Assembly (NCBI GenBank): GCA_001949185.1
Contig: BDGG01000010.1
Coordinates: 939,773 to 1,003,772 of the forward strand
Source of the DNA: Ramazzottius varieornatus
Taxonomy: Eukaryota > Tardigrada > Eutardigrada > Parachela > Ramazzottiidae
Length of the DNA stretch: 64,000 nt
Direction: 5' to 3'
Shown here: piece by piece, positions 47,801 through 58,931 of the stretch
How positions within the stretch are numbered: the stretch's first letter is position 1
Layout: each line of letters starts with the position of its first letter
Notes under the pieces: model-generated
Seen by the model: only the letters and a program-made list of their open reading frames with translations
Database searches by the model: none
What the model was told of the DNA's origin: nothing
Made by a program: the position numbers and the translations under genes

Positions 47801-49639
47801 AGCTCCTAGATGGCTCATGGCTGTCATGAGCTCACAGGGAACCGCGCAACACTCATTGCGCCATTCCGCGCTTGATTGCCCTTCTTGGTGGGCAGAGGAA
47901 TCCTTCTTGGAAAGTAAGACGGCTTCTCGCTTCCTTGATGACTTTTAAGACTCTAGATGGCGATTGTTTTAAGACTTAAGAAGATCTGCCTGGTTAGCGA
48001 ACCTTTGTCCACGTTTGTTAGAGGCTTGAAAGGTGTCTGGTCAGATTTGATCGAGCGAAACGATGAGACGGCTTCGCGCAAGAATGATAGTCGGCTTTGG
48101 CAAGACTTGTTTCTTGGTAGCGCTGTAGGAAGGCTAAAGAAGCGGAAGGGCTCTAATTGATGGGTATTCATTACTGGTCGATAATGAAGGAGTGTGTGTG
48201 GGGGTGTGTTTCACCGTGAAGATGTTTTTGTTGAAATATGCCGGAATAACGTTTGGCTAAATGGCAGAAAAATGAGAGGCACTTATTAGTCTTGTAGATG
48301 GTACGAATAATGGCTGATTAATGGAGCTGAGGCTGTACGGCAGTTGCCGGCTTTCTCCGTCAGGGCTGATCGGTGATCGAACAAATTTTTCTCGCACGCA
48401 CGGTGAAGAAGATTACACGGGTAGGAAACTTCTCCTGATTACCGCTTTCCTGCAGTGGGTAGCTTGGTTCCTCTTTGAATTGTGTCGGTAGGTTAATTTT
48501 GGTGGAATGGAAGGGAATTCCGAATGGGTGAGGTGACAAAAAATCCGTGGGAAGTGTTAAACGGATGGTGTTTAGCGGTCGGCAATTACGGCATCTTCGT
48601 GTAATTTTCTCTCGAATGAATGGTCCTATCGCCAGTTCTCGTTCCCGAGATCTTGTCATGTCTCTTGCAACCAAGAACTGCAGAAGAAAAAAATCACCCG
48701 TTTGGATATGACGAACCTGCGTAAAAGATTATATTTGCAAGATGGGAAGCTAGCAAACGAAACTTACAGGATCTTTATCCTAAGTGGCGCACATTTCTAG
48801 CTAATCACAATAAAGGTGTGCGCCACTTGACATAGCGATCTTGTATGTTTCGTTTGCCGGCCTCTCAGACGATGTGGGAATATGGTCCTTCTTGTCCTGG
48901 GTGGTTTGTACTGACCAAAGTGTTCTTGTTTTTGTAGTGCCTGATATTCTGGTCTTTCAACCCTCGTCGATTGCTGCCGCCTGTCTGGTTGCGTCGCTTT
49001 CAGCAGCCGGCCATCCCATCGATGGAATGCTGTTACAGCGCCTGTGTAAAATTATCCGCTGTGAAGAGGTAAGAAAGACATAATCACCCCTTTTTGCTTC
49101 TCCTCATCCTTGTTATGTCTATTTTCCTTGAGAGATTCGCCGGCTGAAGATAAGCTAAAGTCATTCCTCCCAGCAGGAGACCCAATGAGAGACACTTCGA
49201 TTAAGATCTGTTGTTCTTGTTGCAGAATCAACTGATCGTATGCGCCAACCAGACCAATGACGCATGGTCCAAACACCGCTCGGAAGTCTACGAGCTGAGC
49301 TCCAGCAAGAGCGAACGCATCCCGGCCTCGGACGACAGCGACCTCGAAGAGATGGAGTTTGAAGAGGAAGAGGAGGAAGCAGACGAAGACAGTGACATGG
49401 AAGAGGATGAAGGTTTGGTCTTTGACTGTGACGAGATGGACGATGAGAACGAGGAGGAAGATGAAGAAGAGGAGGACGAAGAGATTGAAGAGAAGATTCC
49501 TCTTCAAGCAGTGCATGTGACGAACGTGCAAGAGTACTTGATCGATAGCGACTCGGGTATACAAGCTGATGAGAACTCTAACTCGTCGAGCTTTCAGTTC
49601 GCTATGATGGCTTCTGAGTACTACGAAGACGAAGAGTAG
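41807..49639 (+). CDS. CycD: D-type cyclin (G1/S cyclin, CDK4/6 partner)
   Basis: Five exons close in frame to 385 residues: 41807-42046, 42259-42471, 44468-44627, 48938-49068, 49226-49639. Cyclin D activates CDK4/6 to phosphorylate Rb. Residues 7-11 read LLCLE, the LxCxE motif that D cyclins use to dock on Rb, at the same place as in vertebrates. The cyclin box follows: ILGQWMCQVCVFREADVY, INITDRFFST, VQLVGAASVHLASKLRE, the CDK-contact region YYTDDAYTTQNIK and METIILAALHFDLVSVTPGHFLD; the second fold has FQPSSIAAACLVASL. The C-terminal 100 residues are extremely acidic (long Glu/Asp runs from about residue 285), then a DSDSGIQADENS stretch with a DSG core that could be a degron. The 4310-bp third intron (44628-48937) is by far the longest here and holds two or more hairpin elements. 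Confidence 0.92.
43665..43795. repeat. GTGGCGCAC palindromic element, copy 12 (cyclin D intron 2)
   Basis: TTTGGCGCACG at about 43711 and AGTGCGCCACTTGG at about 43745. The left outer arm begins GGGAGCTCGGCGCACAAAC. Confidence 0.75.
45590..45860. promoter_or_regulatory. Cluster of GATTGG, GATAA and ATCAGCTGATCGA words in cyclin D intron 3
   Basis: Within about 270 bp GATTG(G) occurs about eight times, TGATAA/TTATCA about five times, and the palindrome ATCAGCTGATCGA twice (about 45613 and 45689). No coding frame is present. It could be an intronic enhancer or an old repeat; this is inference from word density only. Confidence 0.3.
46400..47160. other. Intron stretch with overlapping open frames
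   Basis: Frames of 160 codons (minus, 47071-46589) and 108 codons (plus, 46692-47018) overlap. Neither has a recognisable motif. Treated as intronic. Confidence 0.3.
47170..47295. repeat. GTGGCGCAC palindromic element, copy 13 (cyclin D intron 3)
   Basis: CCAAGTGGCGCACAT and ACATGCGCCAGTTG at about 47211-47259, with diverged outer arms (GGATCGTTTTCC and GACGATCTGGTCC). Confidence 0.75.
48744..48866. repeat. GTGGCGCAC palindromic element, copy 14, best preserved (cyclin D intron 3)
   Basis: Nearly every base of the two 50-nt arms pairs: GCTAGCAAACGAAAC...AAGTGGCGCACA on the left and TGTGCGCCACTT...GTTTCGTTTGCCGGC on the right, around a loop of about 25 nt. A good reference copy for the family. 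Confidence 0.9.
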
Positions 49640-50276
49640 AGAAGACCCTTTTTCTGTTAAAGTGTTTCTAAAGCAGGAAAGTGAATGAGGGAAGGTTTCT
49701 GATGAAAGGGAAAAGACGAAGAAGAAGATGAGATGCAAGTGTTTAATTTAGTATTATTATTTGGTTACGTTGAATATGTTGTTTTTGAGTTCCGAGAAAA
49801 GTCTGTTTTGGAAAGACTTTTTGACGGATCGTTTTTTGGTGAGTTTACAGCCATGGTTGCTCTTCCTTCAGTTTTTGACCACATGCGAGATGAAGATGAT
49901 GTGGTGGTGATATTTCAGCCAAATTCCCTGGCGTGATATAACCTGTCCCAAGCAGCCAACTTTGAGTTTGTGTCTTTTGTTCTCTCTCCCATTCCCCCTC
50001 AAACCGAAAAATTGTGATATACAAAAAAATCCTGAATTTCTGTAGCACTACTCTGCATTTCATTTGTAGAAAGCTTTTTGCCGGCTGTATACAGCAAACA
50101 CACCCCCTTTCTTGAATTTAAATTATTCGTCTGCTGTCCGTTTTCGTAGGTTGTATTCGATGCTTTGTTCTTTAGAGAGTAATAAAAAGACAAAATTCGA
50201 AACTCATGTTTCGTTCGAAGACGCTTGTACAGTATGGAAAATACTGGTTGGCCTAACGGCCAAAACAAAACAAAAA
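49640..50276. other. Probable cyclin D 3' UTR
   Basis: AT-rich, no coding frame with motif. A candidate poly(A) signal lies at 50181-50186. Confidence 0.45.
50181..50186 (+). promoter_or_regulatory. Candidate poly(A) signal of cyclin D
   Basis: AATAAA about 540 bp past the cyclin D stop codon, just before the convergent tRNA gene. It is the first exact hexamer I see downstream of the stop. Confidence 0.4.
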
Positions 50277-50350
50277 TAGCCCACACCGAGGATCGAACTC
50301 GGGACCCTCAGTTTACAAGACTGATGCTCTACCACTGAGCCATACGGGCC
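50277..50350 (-). tRNA. trnT-UGU: tRNA-Thr (anticodon UGU)
   Basis: The minus strand folds as a full cloverleaf of 74 nt: acceptor GGCCCGT with GTGGGCT plus discriminator A (two or three G-U pairs), D arm GCTC-AGTGGTA-GAGC, anticodon arm TCAGT-CTTGTAA-ACTGA with anticodon TGT, and T arm around GGTTCGATCC-type GAGTTCGATCC. The internal A box (TGGCTCAGTGG) and B box (GAGTTCGATCC) are intact. No intron. Confidence 0.93.
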
Positions 50351-51167
50351 TAGTTGGCCGTCGAAGAGAAACTATAGCTGCAAGGTAAATGACAGCGGGA
50401 ATCTCGAATGACTATTACTGTTTCGCGCATGTCGATAAGCAGTATCCGATTCGCTATTCATAATATTCAAGAGCCCTGCTGACTGGAACGCAGAGTAAGG
50501 CAGTAGCTAAATATTCTCGTAAGACCAAAGGAAGATTTCGGTTCAGTGAGCCATGAAGGAGTTCGATCTACAAAGGAACTTCCGGCTCGAAGACTGTGGG
50601 CATGTTGTAGTGTGGCTGGCCGAATCCGTTCAAGGCTTCGTCGAAATTACTTTGTTCCAAGTATGGGTTATGGGACTGGGTCAAGCAGTGATCGAGACAA
50701 ATTTCATCAACAGCTAAAAGACATAAAACAAATTAAAAACGATCAGATCCCCATCCCCAACGTCAGCACTGACGTTGGTATCTCGCGTCAACAATACAAA
50801 AAAGACTAAACGTAAGTACGACAACGTGCTCATGGTGCGTCGCTCTTCGACACTGAAACGGGCGAGGAACAAAATACATTACGAACGCCGAAAAAACACT
50901 TACAAAAATACTCAAGAAATTCAGAGGCGAAGAAATAAAAAATCTAATGGTGCGTGAAGATCTGCCAGCTGATTCAGATGGATTTACTCACAGTCATCTT
51001 CAGAAAGTGTCAAAAAGGAAAAAGTTTTAAGTCGATCGGGAAATTTCTCGCGGGTGTCTCTGTTCTGTACATTTCTTCCCCGGGAATGTTTCTACTTTCA
51101 CACCTGCAAAGCAACAAAAAATCATGGCTGAAATGTCTTGATCTCCGGAAGACCAACTGCTATATCT
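50351..51167. other. Intergenic, 3' flank of the zinc-finger/bZIP gene
   Basis: AT-rich with a Lys-rich spurious frame at 50775-50957. Contains the palindromic ACGTCAGCACTGACGT at about 50759-50774. No gene supported. Confidence 0.4.
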
Positions 51168-53373
51168 TCAAGTCGGGTTGCTTTTCAGGATGACAGGAAA
51201 AGGATCCACTTTGGTCGTCATCCCGTCTTTGATAGGGAGGAGCTTTCGTAGCGCGGCATTCTCCAGCTTCAGATCAGAGTTTTCCTTCTGAAGCTTGTTG
51301 ACGACCTCTTGACTGATGGCAGCTAGTTCCTGGTGGCGCTTCTCCATCACGCGGATCTTTTCCACCAGAATGTCGTTCTGTTCTTCCAGGGAGACTTGTC
51401 GGGCCTTTCGCTTCAGCCGACACTTTTCGGCAGCCACCCGGTTCCGACGTCTCTTGTCAGCCAGCACTGGATCGTCAGTGTCAAGGATAGGGCGGGAACG
51501 CTTGTTGGCTGAGCTGACACTGGCGGAGATCTCCGAAGAGACTACCGAGATTGAGTCGGAGTTTTCGGACAGCAGCTCGTCGATCTTTCGCTTTGGTCGA
51601 CCACCCTTCTTCTTCGGCTTGTCCGACTGTAGAACGGCTGTGAAACATAAACTAATGTAAGCAAACTGCGCATCGAAATGTCTGTCTTGTACTCAGCGCC
51701 CCAGACTCCCAGCCAATTTTGCCCTTTTTCGACGGAAAACGCTGACAAGGCCGTGCCCGGCACTATCTTGAAAGGCCAGTTCGTAGAAAGAAGGCAGAAT
51801 CGACTCGTCAACACTGGGCTGGGTGAATATTCTTGAATGTGCTGTTTGAACTATGTTTCTTACTTGGGTTACTGGAAGCCTCCGACATAGGTGTGACAGA
51901 GTCACGGAGATCGGTCGGATAGGGCGATGCCCACATGTCTTGCAACTGAGCCAGCTGCGACTCGATGTAGGCGGGTGGAAGACTGGGCGCCTGCATCAGG
52001 TTGAACGGGAAGCCATTGTGGAACCCGTTCTCCGTGACCGGTGACGTGGGGATCAGCCCACCTCCTGCCTGAGCGAACGCCTGCGTCCCCAATGGCTAGA
52101 AACATAAAGCACTAATCAGAAAAATATGAAATGGCAGGAGTTTTTCGCTGTCGATTTCCTCCAGTTATTTCACTCTAGTACCTGGACTGTGGTCGGTGAG
52201 CTAGGCATGGAGAACATGAAAGGGTTGCCCATGCCATTGGCGCCGTTGAGCATAGGCAGTAGCTGCTGTAGCGGACTGAGGGGAAGTACGGGCGAGTGGA
52301 CGAACATACCTTCCGGCGTGACATGTGTGTAGAAGAATGCACCTGGCGACTTTGGCAGTGAGGTAAAGACAGGTAGGGTCGTGGGCCGGGTTTCTGCTGC
52401 TCCCGAAAAGCCACCGGAAGTGGAGTTTTCCTCCTGGGCCGGAGCTGGAGCGGTAGAGTCGGGGGCGACGGCAGCAGTGGGTCGAGGAGCTGGGTTGAGG
52501 ATTCGAGGCGACAGACCAGGTTTCCTCTTGTGTGGGCTGTTAGACTGCAAACCTCCTTGAGACCTTAAAAGAGATGATGAATAGGGAAGATCGGACTCTA
52601 CGTGAGATCGACCTCCGAAACGAATAAAGCGATAAGACGGTTAAAGTCCGTAAGGAAGAACAAAATTCCAGAAAGGTTTCTACGCAGCACGGCCCTTATA
52701 ACATGTACCGTCCCGTGCCTCACACCCCGTTAGTCTGGGGGACCGCAGCACGGCACCAGTCTTAAGCAAAGGCTGTGCCGAAGCGATCTCCTTCAGCCAT
52801 CGATTTATTTTGAAGACTAGAAAAAATCATCCTTTGATTCCTTTTCGACACGCTTTACCAGAGCGCCTAGATTTTCTCAATTTCAAGAACTTCAAGAGCA
52901 AAAGAGCAAGCAAGAACCTAACAGGCGTCGACATCGTACCGTAGAGCTTCGTTGAGGGGATTCATCCCCAAAGTGGAGCGGAAGCCGTCCTCGAAGACCG
53001 AAGGCGTGAGGCCATACTCCGCCATCATCTGATCGTCCATCTTGGGCAGTCCCGACAGGAGATCCACATCACCGTGGAGCTTGGTAGGTGAGGTAGAGCT
53101 GGTGCTGGACGTGTCGGCACCAGGAGTAACGGCGCTTTCATCCGCGTGGTCCTTCTTCTTTGCGTCGCTTGATGCGGAGAAGACGAAGGGGTTGCTGGGT
53201 TGTCGAGACCGGTTGGCACTTCCGATGTCCAGCGAGACTTTCCTTGGCTGTCCGTGCTCCTTGTGCTCATGATGGTCGGCTTTCAGCTTGCTAGCAAAGG
53301 CCTTCTGACAGATACGGCATTGGTAAGGCTTTTGGCTGGGGCTGTTTGGCGATTCCAGCTCAGAAGCAATCAT
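51168..53373 (-). CDS. C2H2 zinc-finger / AT-hook / bZIP transcription factor, ATF/CREB type
   Basis: Four exons close in frame to 505 residues: 53373-52940, 52563-52182, 52095-51864, 51637-51168. Near residues 17-40 a single C2H2 finger (YQCRICQKAF ... HHEHKEH) is seen. Disordered Pro/Ser/Gln regions follow, with SPSTPV-type proline-directed sites (LPLSPLQQLLP, SLPKSPGAFF). Exon 4 opens with an AT-hook-like GGRPKRK, then the bZIP: basic region RRRNRVAAEKCRLKRKARQ and a long leucine zipper through LENAALRKLLPI. A finger at the N-terminus with a C-terminal bZIP is the plan of ATF2/ATF7/CREB5, but here the zipper is longer and the basic region differs, so orthology is open. Frame is open upstream of the first ATG to an acceptor at 53391, so an additional 5' coding exon is possible. 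Confidence 0.85.
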
Positions 53374-55222
53374 TATTGCACGTGGGCACCTGGAAATTAC
53401 GCAAAATATCCGCGGATGTAGCTACTTATACTTGTCGAGTCCTGGTGCGTAAACGGATATGATTTACAAACTTGTACGCAGGTAAGAAATTTGATAAGCG
53501 CTATCGGATGGAAGATTTTAGCAAGATGAATAGTGCAGTCAAAGTTTTCTTTTCAAGTCGCCTGTCAGTCTTCAGACTTGCAGCGATGGAACAGAGAGCG
53601 TCACGTGTGTGAGTTACGTTTCTGGCTTGCGATGGGGAGAAAGTGAACAGGGTGGATGTTCCGATGTGGCCTGAGTGGCTAAACTCGGCGGTGTACCACG
53701 TGGCGCCTGTAACTGCTTTGTACTTTCTTTGACGCAGACCGGCAAGGTGAAGAAACCGCGGCGTGAGCGATGATGTCATTCCGGTATTCGTGCCAGAGAT
53801 CTGCTATGGCTCGTAGATGTACGAGTACTCTGCTCTCGTTGTGGAACTTGTAAAGCGTCACAGTAGATTTTGAGCAAAAATAGTAGGCGTCAGCATCAAT
53901 CTATTTTCAATCTATTTTCAAAACTTCTCGTGGTAAAAGTCTGGTGTGCAGTTCGTGTTACACGTGAAGGCCATGAATACTACTACAGACTACAGAGCTC
54001 AGAAACGGAAACGGTGCGCACTAGTATTTAATGGTTGTTAATCAGGCCCTTTGAAGCGAGGCCCTTTTTAGTCTGTCGAGATTTCAATGGACGATCAGAT
54101 TGTTCGAGCTTTCAGATATCGCAACCTCTACTGAAAACAAGTGCGCAACTTGATCCAAGTAGCAAAAGTTTTTACTCGCAACACTTGTGCTTCTCTGCTT
54201 CTGCTCGGTCTTCCCAGTGGTCAGAACCACTAGCTAGTAAATAAGAGTGGAACTCACCAAACACTTTTTTCAAGAAGGGTTTCATCTTCACTAAAGCTCG
54301 AATGAACCTAGGTGCGGCTTTGCGGACCATGCGGAGTATAGACAGTTTTGCAGGTGTGGTCTTCAGGTCGCTGTTTTCTGACGACGCACGGTACACGTAC
54401 TCGCACCGGCATTTTCGAAGAGCCAAGTTTGCCATATCGAAAAAGCATCTAGTTCTGGGGTGCTTTCTGCTCCGAGCTACTACACGGTCTGCACCTTACG
54501 ACGGCGCTACTGTTTCTGTGGCGAAAGGTAGAACACCTTAAGCCTTAAGGCACTCTTCATGGAAAACTACCGAACCAAACGGAGAAAAATTCGAGATCCT
54601 CGTCACGAAGATCCATCGAAGATTAGGAAGAAATAGTCAGGGACCCATACGAGTAAACCCCATTCCGAACAAAACACCATATGGCACGCCATACCCATTC
54701 CAAACCAATCAGCTGTTTCGATGCCAAACGCACTCTGGCCAGACAGACCCATTCCATGCAGTGATTCCATTCCATGAGGCATGAAGCATTATAGAGTTTT
54801 CGAGGACAGATCTGGTCTCATAAAAAGCCGGTCTCATCTTACGGTCTCATGTTTCGCCGAACTGTTGGCCAGCTTGAACGCTGTGAACCGTCGCTATTGG
54901 CCGACTCGGAATCCGAGACCCAAATTCTGAGGTCAGGCCTGGTTGATCTGATCAAAATTTCAAATTTTTGATGAGACCGGTTTCCGAGACCATTCCATGG
55001 TTTATAACCCCTAACTTTCGTACTAATTTACCGAAATACCAGATCATACATATAACACCCGGGAAATAGAACGCTACAAGGGCGGTGGTTGGCTTCTTGG
55101 AATACCGCGAGGTAAACCAATTAAATTTTCACGTCGCCATTCTTACTTTTGTGCAACGCTTCCCCAGCATCAAACGTAGTGGAGTTTTCTGTTCAATAAT
55201 ACTTCTCACAGATGAAGGAAGG
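53374..55222. other. Gap with exon-like fragment and a GGTCTC-rich repeat
   Basis: A minus-strand exon-like frame (54435-54258, donor gtgagttc) encodes a basic 59-residue start (MANLALRKCRCEYVYRASS, RFIRALVKMKPFLKKVFG) without a partner exon. At 54640-55010 the words GGTCTCAT, GAGACC and ATTCCAT recur in both orientations (three GGTCTCAT, three GAGACC, six ATTCCAT), which looks like a degenerate inverted repeat. No complete gene is supported. Confidence 0.4.
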
Positions 55223-55879
55223 ATGGAAAATTTTGCTCTTCAGCTCCTATGTGATGCTGCACTGGCAGAAGTATGGCGAACGGAGGTCTTGCAGAATGAC
55301 GCGGTAACTCGGAGCAATTCCCTTACTCAGCCAGCTCCAACAAAGATATCCAGCCTCCCTTCCACCTCAATAACACCAAAGACAGCCACAAGCTGCATGC
55401 GCACCTTAGACTTAGCGGGGCTTGGATTTCCAGCCGTTCAGCTGCATACTCCGTCACAAGATGAAGGGGAGTCCACTTTCCCGCAAGCGACTGCAGAATC
55501 TTCTGAGCCTGGCTATCCGGCTCGGTTGCCATCCAGTGCCGGTGTTAAGAAGGCTAGACGTTTCCGCAAAGAAATGGATAAGAATTCCCCGCCGAAACGA
55601 TCCAGAGCAGACATCTCGTATGGCAAGCTTCTCGCCATTAACGAAGTGAATCCCTTCCAGTTTCCTTTAGGACCGGCGTACAACCAAGCCTGGAAGAATG
55701 CTTTACAGCTTTTCATGAAGAGCGACAACCAGCCGTTTATGGACACTACCAAGGAGCTGCAAGAGACGAATGGACACGAAATGCACAACATGCAGTGCCT
55801 CGTGACAACTAATATTCGGCAATTTCGAAAGAGACATCCCAAAGTTCCGCCATCGGGTATCTTGAAATTAGCCTTATGA
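55223..55879 (+). CDS. Intronless orphan protein of 218 residues with a nuclear-type basic segment
   Basis: ATG at 55223 opens 218 codons without a stop; the frame is also open upstream to 55085, and an acceptor-like ctcacag precedes the ATG, so a 5' intron is possible. The N-terminus is helical (MENFALQLLCDAALAEVWR), the middle Ser/Thr/Pro-rich, then a basic bipartite patch (KKARRFRKEMDKNSPPKRSR) and a C-terminal domain with aromatic and Gln residues (NEVNPFQFPLGPAYNQAWK, VTTNIRQFRKRHPKVPPSG). I do not recognise it. Being intronless next to retroelement debris, it may be a TE-derived or retrocopied gene. Confidence 0.5.
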   Translation: MENFALQLLCDAALAEVWRTEVLQNDAVTRSNSLTQPAPTKISSLPSTSITPKTATSCMRTLDLAGLGFPAVQLHTPSQDEGESTFPQATAESSEPGYPARLPSSAGVKKARRFRKEMDKNSPPKRSRADISYGKLLAINEVNPFQFPLGPAYNQAWKNALQLFMKSDNQPFMDTTKELQETNGHEMHNMQCLVTTNIRQFRKRHPKVPPSGILKLAL

Positions 55880-56003
55880 GTCAACTGAGCGACCAAAGCT
55901 GAAAACCTGTATCTGTTCGTACGGGAGGGGTCAGAAATTCTTCTCATACGCTTGTCTAATTTCGCTGCTATCCGAGCCGGATATCCAGGCTTGGATGCGC
56001 TAG

Positions 56004-56540
56004 CTACTGTGCGCTAGCTACTGTAAGCCAGGATGGTTGACTTTGCGGGCTGATTTCTGGCTCTACCACCAGGCGACTCGCAAGAAGAAGTGGAGCTATC
56101 TGAGAAGGATTGCCTGGTAGAGGCTTTGGAAGAAAAGAAAAATGCGCAGCCCCAGCGAGATTGAAAGTTATGAAGAAAACCAACGGTGCTTTGTACCGAG
56201 ACGCCGCGCTTGGAATGGTGACTGGGCAGAGAACAAGAGACACAGTTTTCTCCATCGGCGGAAATGAGGATTTGGACACGGTCACCTTGGCTAGCCAGGC
56301 TGATACCAGTGAGTTACTGTGAAGCATAATTTCGAACCGGGCCGTCCACGCATACGATGCGCAATGCTGGGCGGAGAGAAAGTCGATGCCACAGACGACA
56401 TCGGTGGTGGTAACCATGATTCGACAGGCTTCTCCGGCGAAGGACACGAGGTGGACTGAACAGCAGGGGTGCTGTGAGGGAGGCGATACGGCTCTTCCGA
56501 AGCTTTTGCGTATGTACTTGGTGACCAGAAAGCTCTAACA
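56004..56540 (-). mobile_element. Remnant of an LTR-retroelement protease region
   Basis: The minus-strand frame reads VHLVSFAGEACRIMVTTTD, VVCGIDFLSAQHC: a hydrophobic strand, a variable loop, then the G-[IM]-D-F-L signature that follows the second half of retropepsin-like aspartic proteases in Ty3 and BEL elements. The catalytic D-[ST]-G segment is not found upstream in frame, and overlapping frames suggest frameshifts. A broken fragment. Confidence 0.45.
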
Positions 56541-56989
56541 CTTCACAGGAATAAACTGCAGCTTTAGTCATCCAGATGAAGAAGTAAACTGGGTGAAGCT
56601 CTATGAAAGTTCCAGCAGAGTTTCAAGTTTCGCTTCCGGTTGGTACACCAAACATTGCTATATGAGAGTGTCCAAGAGACGAGACAGCGAAATGATACTT
56701 TTCGCCCGCAGTAGTAATGACGTCACTATGGACTCATAGATGGATACATTGAGCCTCGACAATCTAGACGACGGCTTCCCCGATCGTCAGAGAATAACGA
56801 AACATAAAAATACAGTATTAACAGCTTTGGCAAGTGGAAGCGATCAAGACTAACTTCAGAGATTGACACATAGAGATAACAATCCGAGATCAGGCACCAG
56901 AAAGGAAGTGGAAAATTCAAACAACCATAGCAGGGAGAGCTAACTACCAAACAAGGAATGAGGGAGCGTTCTTTCCGCCTTCGTCCAGG

Positions 56990-57391
56990 TTCTCACCCGT
57001 CCTCGTTTTTGCTGTCCGTCGCGAGGGTCTTCTTCGCCGACTTGGGCTCGCCCTCCGAACCTGGTTGTACCGACGGGAGGGTGATCCCCCTGGCTCGGCG
57101 GTTCCAGGTTCTGGTGGCCTTTCGGGGCCACCCTCCTCCGCAGTTCCGGGGGCAGTTTCCCCGTTGTCGGTCACTATCACGTCCACTGCCACGTCCACTG
57201 CCACGTCCAGCGCCATAGTCGCCCCCACGACCACCACCGCGTCCGTCAGAGCGGCCATACGCACCGCCACGCCCACCGTAGCCCCGACCTCGGTTTCTGT
57301 TTGAGTTACAGTGTTGAGGCGGTTGATTGCCGAGGTGACGATGATCGAAGGGTTTGCGCGGTGGGCCGAACGACCCCAAGTTGATCTTCAC
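56990..57391 (-). mobile_element. Arg/Gly-rich (RGG) frame, possible gag-like remnant
   Basis: A 132-codon minus-strand frame has an RGG-rich block (GRGYGGRGGAYGRSDGRGGG, GRGSGRGSGRDSDRQRG) after NPP and before a basic Pro/Ser end. Two other frames of the same stretch are also open for 60-110 codons. RGG blocks of this type occur in nucleic-acid-binding parts of retroelement Gag proteins and in cellular RNA-binding proteins; its place between two retroelement fragments favours the former. No CCHC knuckle is intact. Confidence 0.4.
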
Positions 57392-57927
57392 ATCCGGTCG
57401 ACCCGTACCGACGGACCTGTTGGTTACCGCTGATGCATGGGAGGAGCTGGCTAGAGAGACGCGAAGGCTGGACAGCTGGATGACCGGAGCGCCAGGGCTG
57501 ATGGATGGAGCAGCTGGTTGGCTCGCTGCAGTGAGTGGCTAGTTGGTTCGCTGTCATGCTGTAGGATCAGCCACTCATCGGCCGAGAATCTTGGTTGAGC
57601 GAGAGTTCCCAGCAGAGGCGTACCCGCTGAGGGACCGAGGGAAAAGCTAAACGGGGGTTCTAGCGGGAAACCCCGTGATCAGTCCTGACATTTGGTAAAG
57701 GGCATACGGTCTAATCATTCCTCCAGACATGCTGAAGGGGAAATTCGTAATCTAAAAATAGCATTTGGTTACTTCCTATGTCCGGTCATCTGTCCATTTG
57801 TTATGAAGCCGTGAGTGCAAAGAGAACGGAAGCGCACTTAGAGGCATGCAGGCGTGTCATGCGCTAATGATCACCAGTGAAGGAGTTTGACGGACAGTGT
57901 TTGGGCATGCTTTGGCGAGAACTTGCG

Positions 57928-58616
57928 TCATCCTGTTCTCGAAGCAGGCAAGTGTGCAGCGGTGAGACAGCGCACCAGACACGGGACTAAGTCGATACAG
58001 CTCGAGAACCCGAGTTCGCAGAGGTCGCCTGTAAGGTCTCGACGTGCACCGTCAAAGAGAGGACATGTAGTCATAAAATGCGGTATGCTCTCGATTCCGA
58101 CTAAGCAGAGACGGCACTTCCGGTTTTCCCGGTGAACGCGAGTAATGGATAATCCCCATCGGACCGTTTCAACTGACAGATTGAACGATGATAAAAGAAC
58201 GCGGCACAACTTGGAACTGTCGGAAAGCCAACCTGGCAGTGCATCGGAAGGGAAAACTTTCACAAGAAGGTCGAGCTGTGGTGAGAGAGCAACCATTCCG
58301 TGAATGGCAGCAAGAAACTGGTTCTTGCGATGCACTCTGAGTGATTAAAGCAGGATATTTTCGCCATTGAGACCTCTACAGAGTCTGAATCATTTAGCCC
58401 GAAGACAGGCTGCAAGAAGCGTTCGTATATGGTTCCCCGTGACTTACGGTCGGCTAGGATCTGCTTTAAGACACAAATTTCAAGCTCGTCCACCGACGAG
58501 CAAGCTGTTCTCATACAGAACTGTACGGTCGTCTCGGCAATTGGAAAGCTCAGCGGAAGCAGACCCGTTATGTGATACACCCCGTGGTCAGGCATGGTCG
58601 GTAGGCGGTAGCTCAT
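57928..58616 (-). mobile_element. 3' part of a non-LTR retrotransposon (LINE) ORF2
   Basis: Two minus-strand frames, 58616-58260 and 58335-57928, overlap and together give a continuous protein after one frameshift. The second has NRKCRLCLVGIESIPHFMTTC, a C-x2-C...H-x4-C arrangement typical of the zinc-finger-like end after reverse transcriptase in LINEs, followed by PLFDGARRDL. The reverse transcriptase itself is absent, so this is a 5'-truncated copy. A short CAATCCAAT tandem lies just beyond at 58645-58670. Confidence 0.6.
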
Positions 58617-58811
58617 ACGATTGAAACAGCTGTGACGCTACAGGATCCAATCAATCCAATCAATCCGGAGAGTTCCCATTTTGCTTGGTTCAGTTATGAA
58701 ATCAGCTGTTCAGTGAATGACTCGCACAGACTGATAGTATTTTGTCCGACTGCGTTGATTGCTTTTTATTTTCCACCTTCCACCATTGTTAACTGCTTCC
58801 ACAAATGTAAA

Positions 58812-58931
58812 ATGGTCGACCAGAAATTCCAAGACGCGGTCGAACCTGAGACGGTGAATGTTGCTTCGGATCATCCTTCAGTGATGGGCATAGTGCGCGA
58901 TCTCGTAAATTTTGATACAGACGAGTTTTAG
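58812..58931 (+). CDS. Small ORF of 39 codons
   Basis: ATG at 58812 (context AAAATGG) opens 39 codons ending TAG at 58929-58931: an acidic, non-repetitive peptide (MVDQKFQDAVEPETVNVAS, VMGIVRDLVNFDTDEF). It reads like a real peptide but is too short to judge. It could be a separate small protein or an exon lacking its partner. It lies about 570 bp upstream of the aminopeptidase start. Confidence 0.3.
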   Translation: MVDQKFQDAVEPETVNVASDHPSVMGIVRDLVNFDTDEF

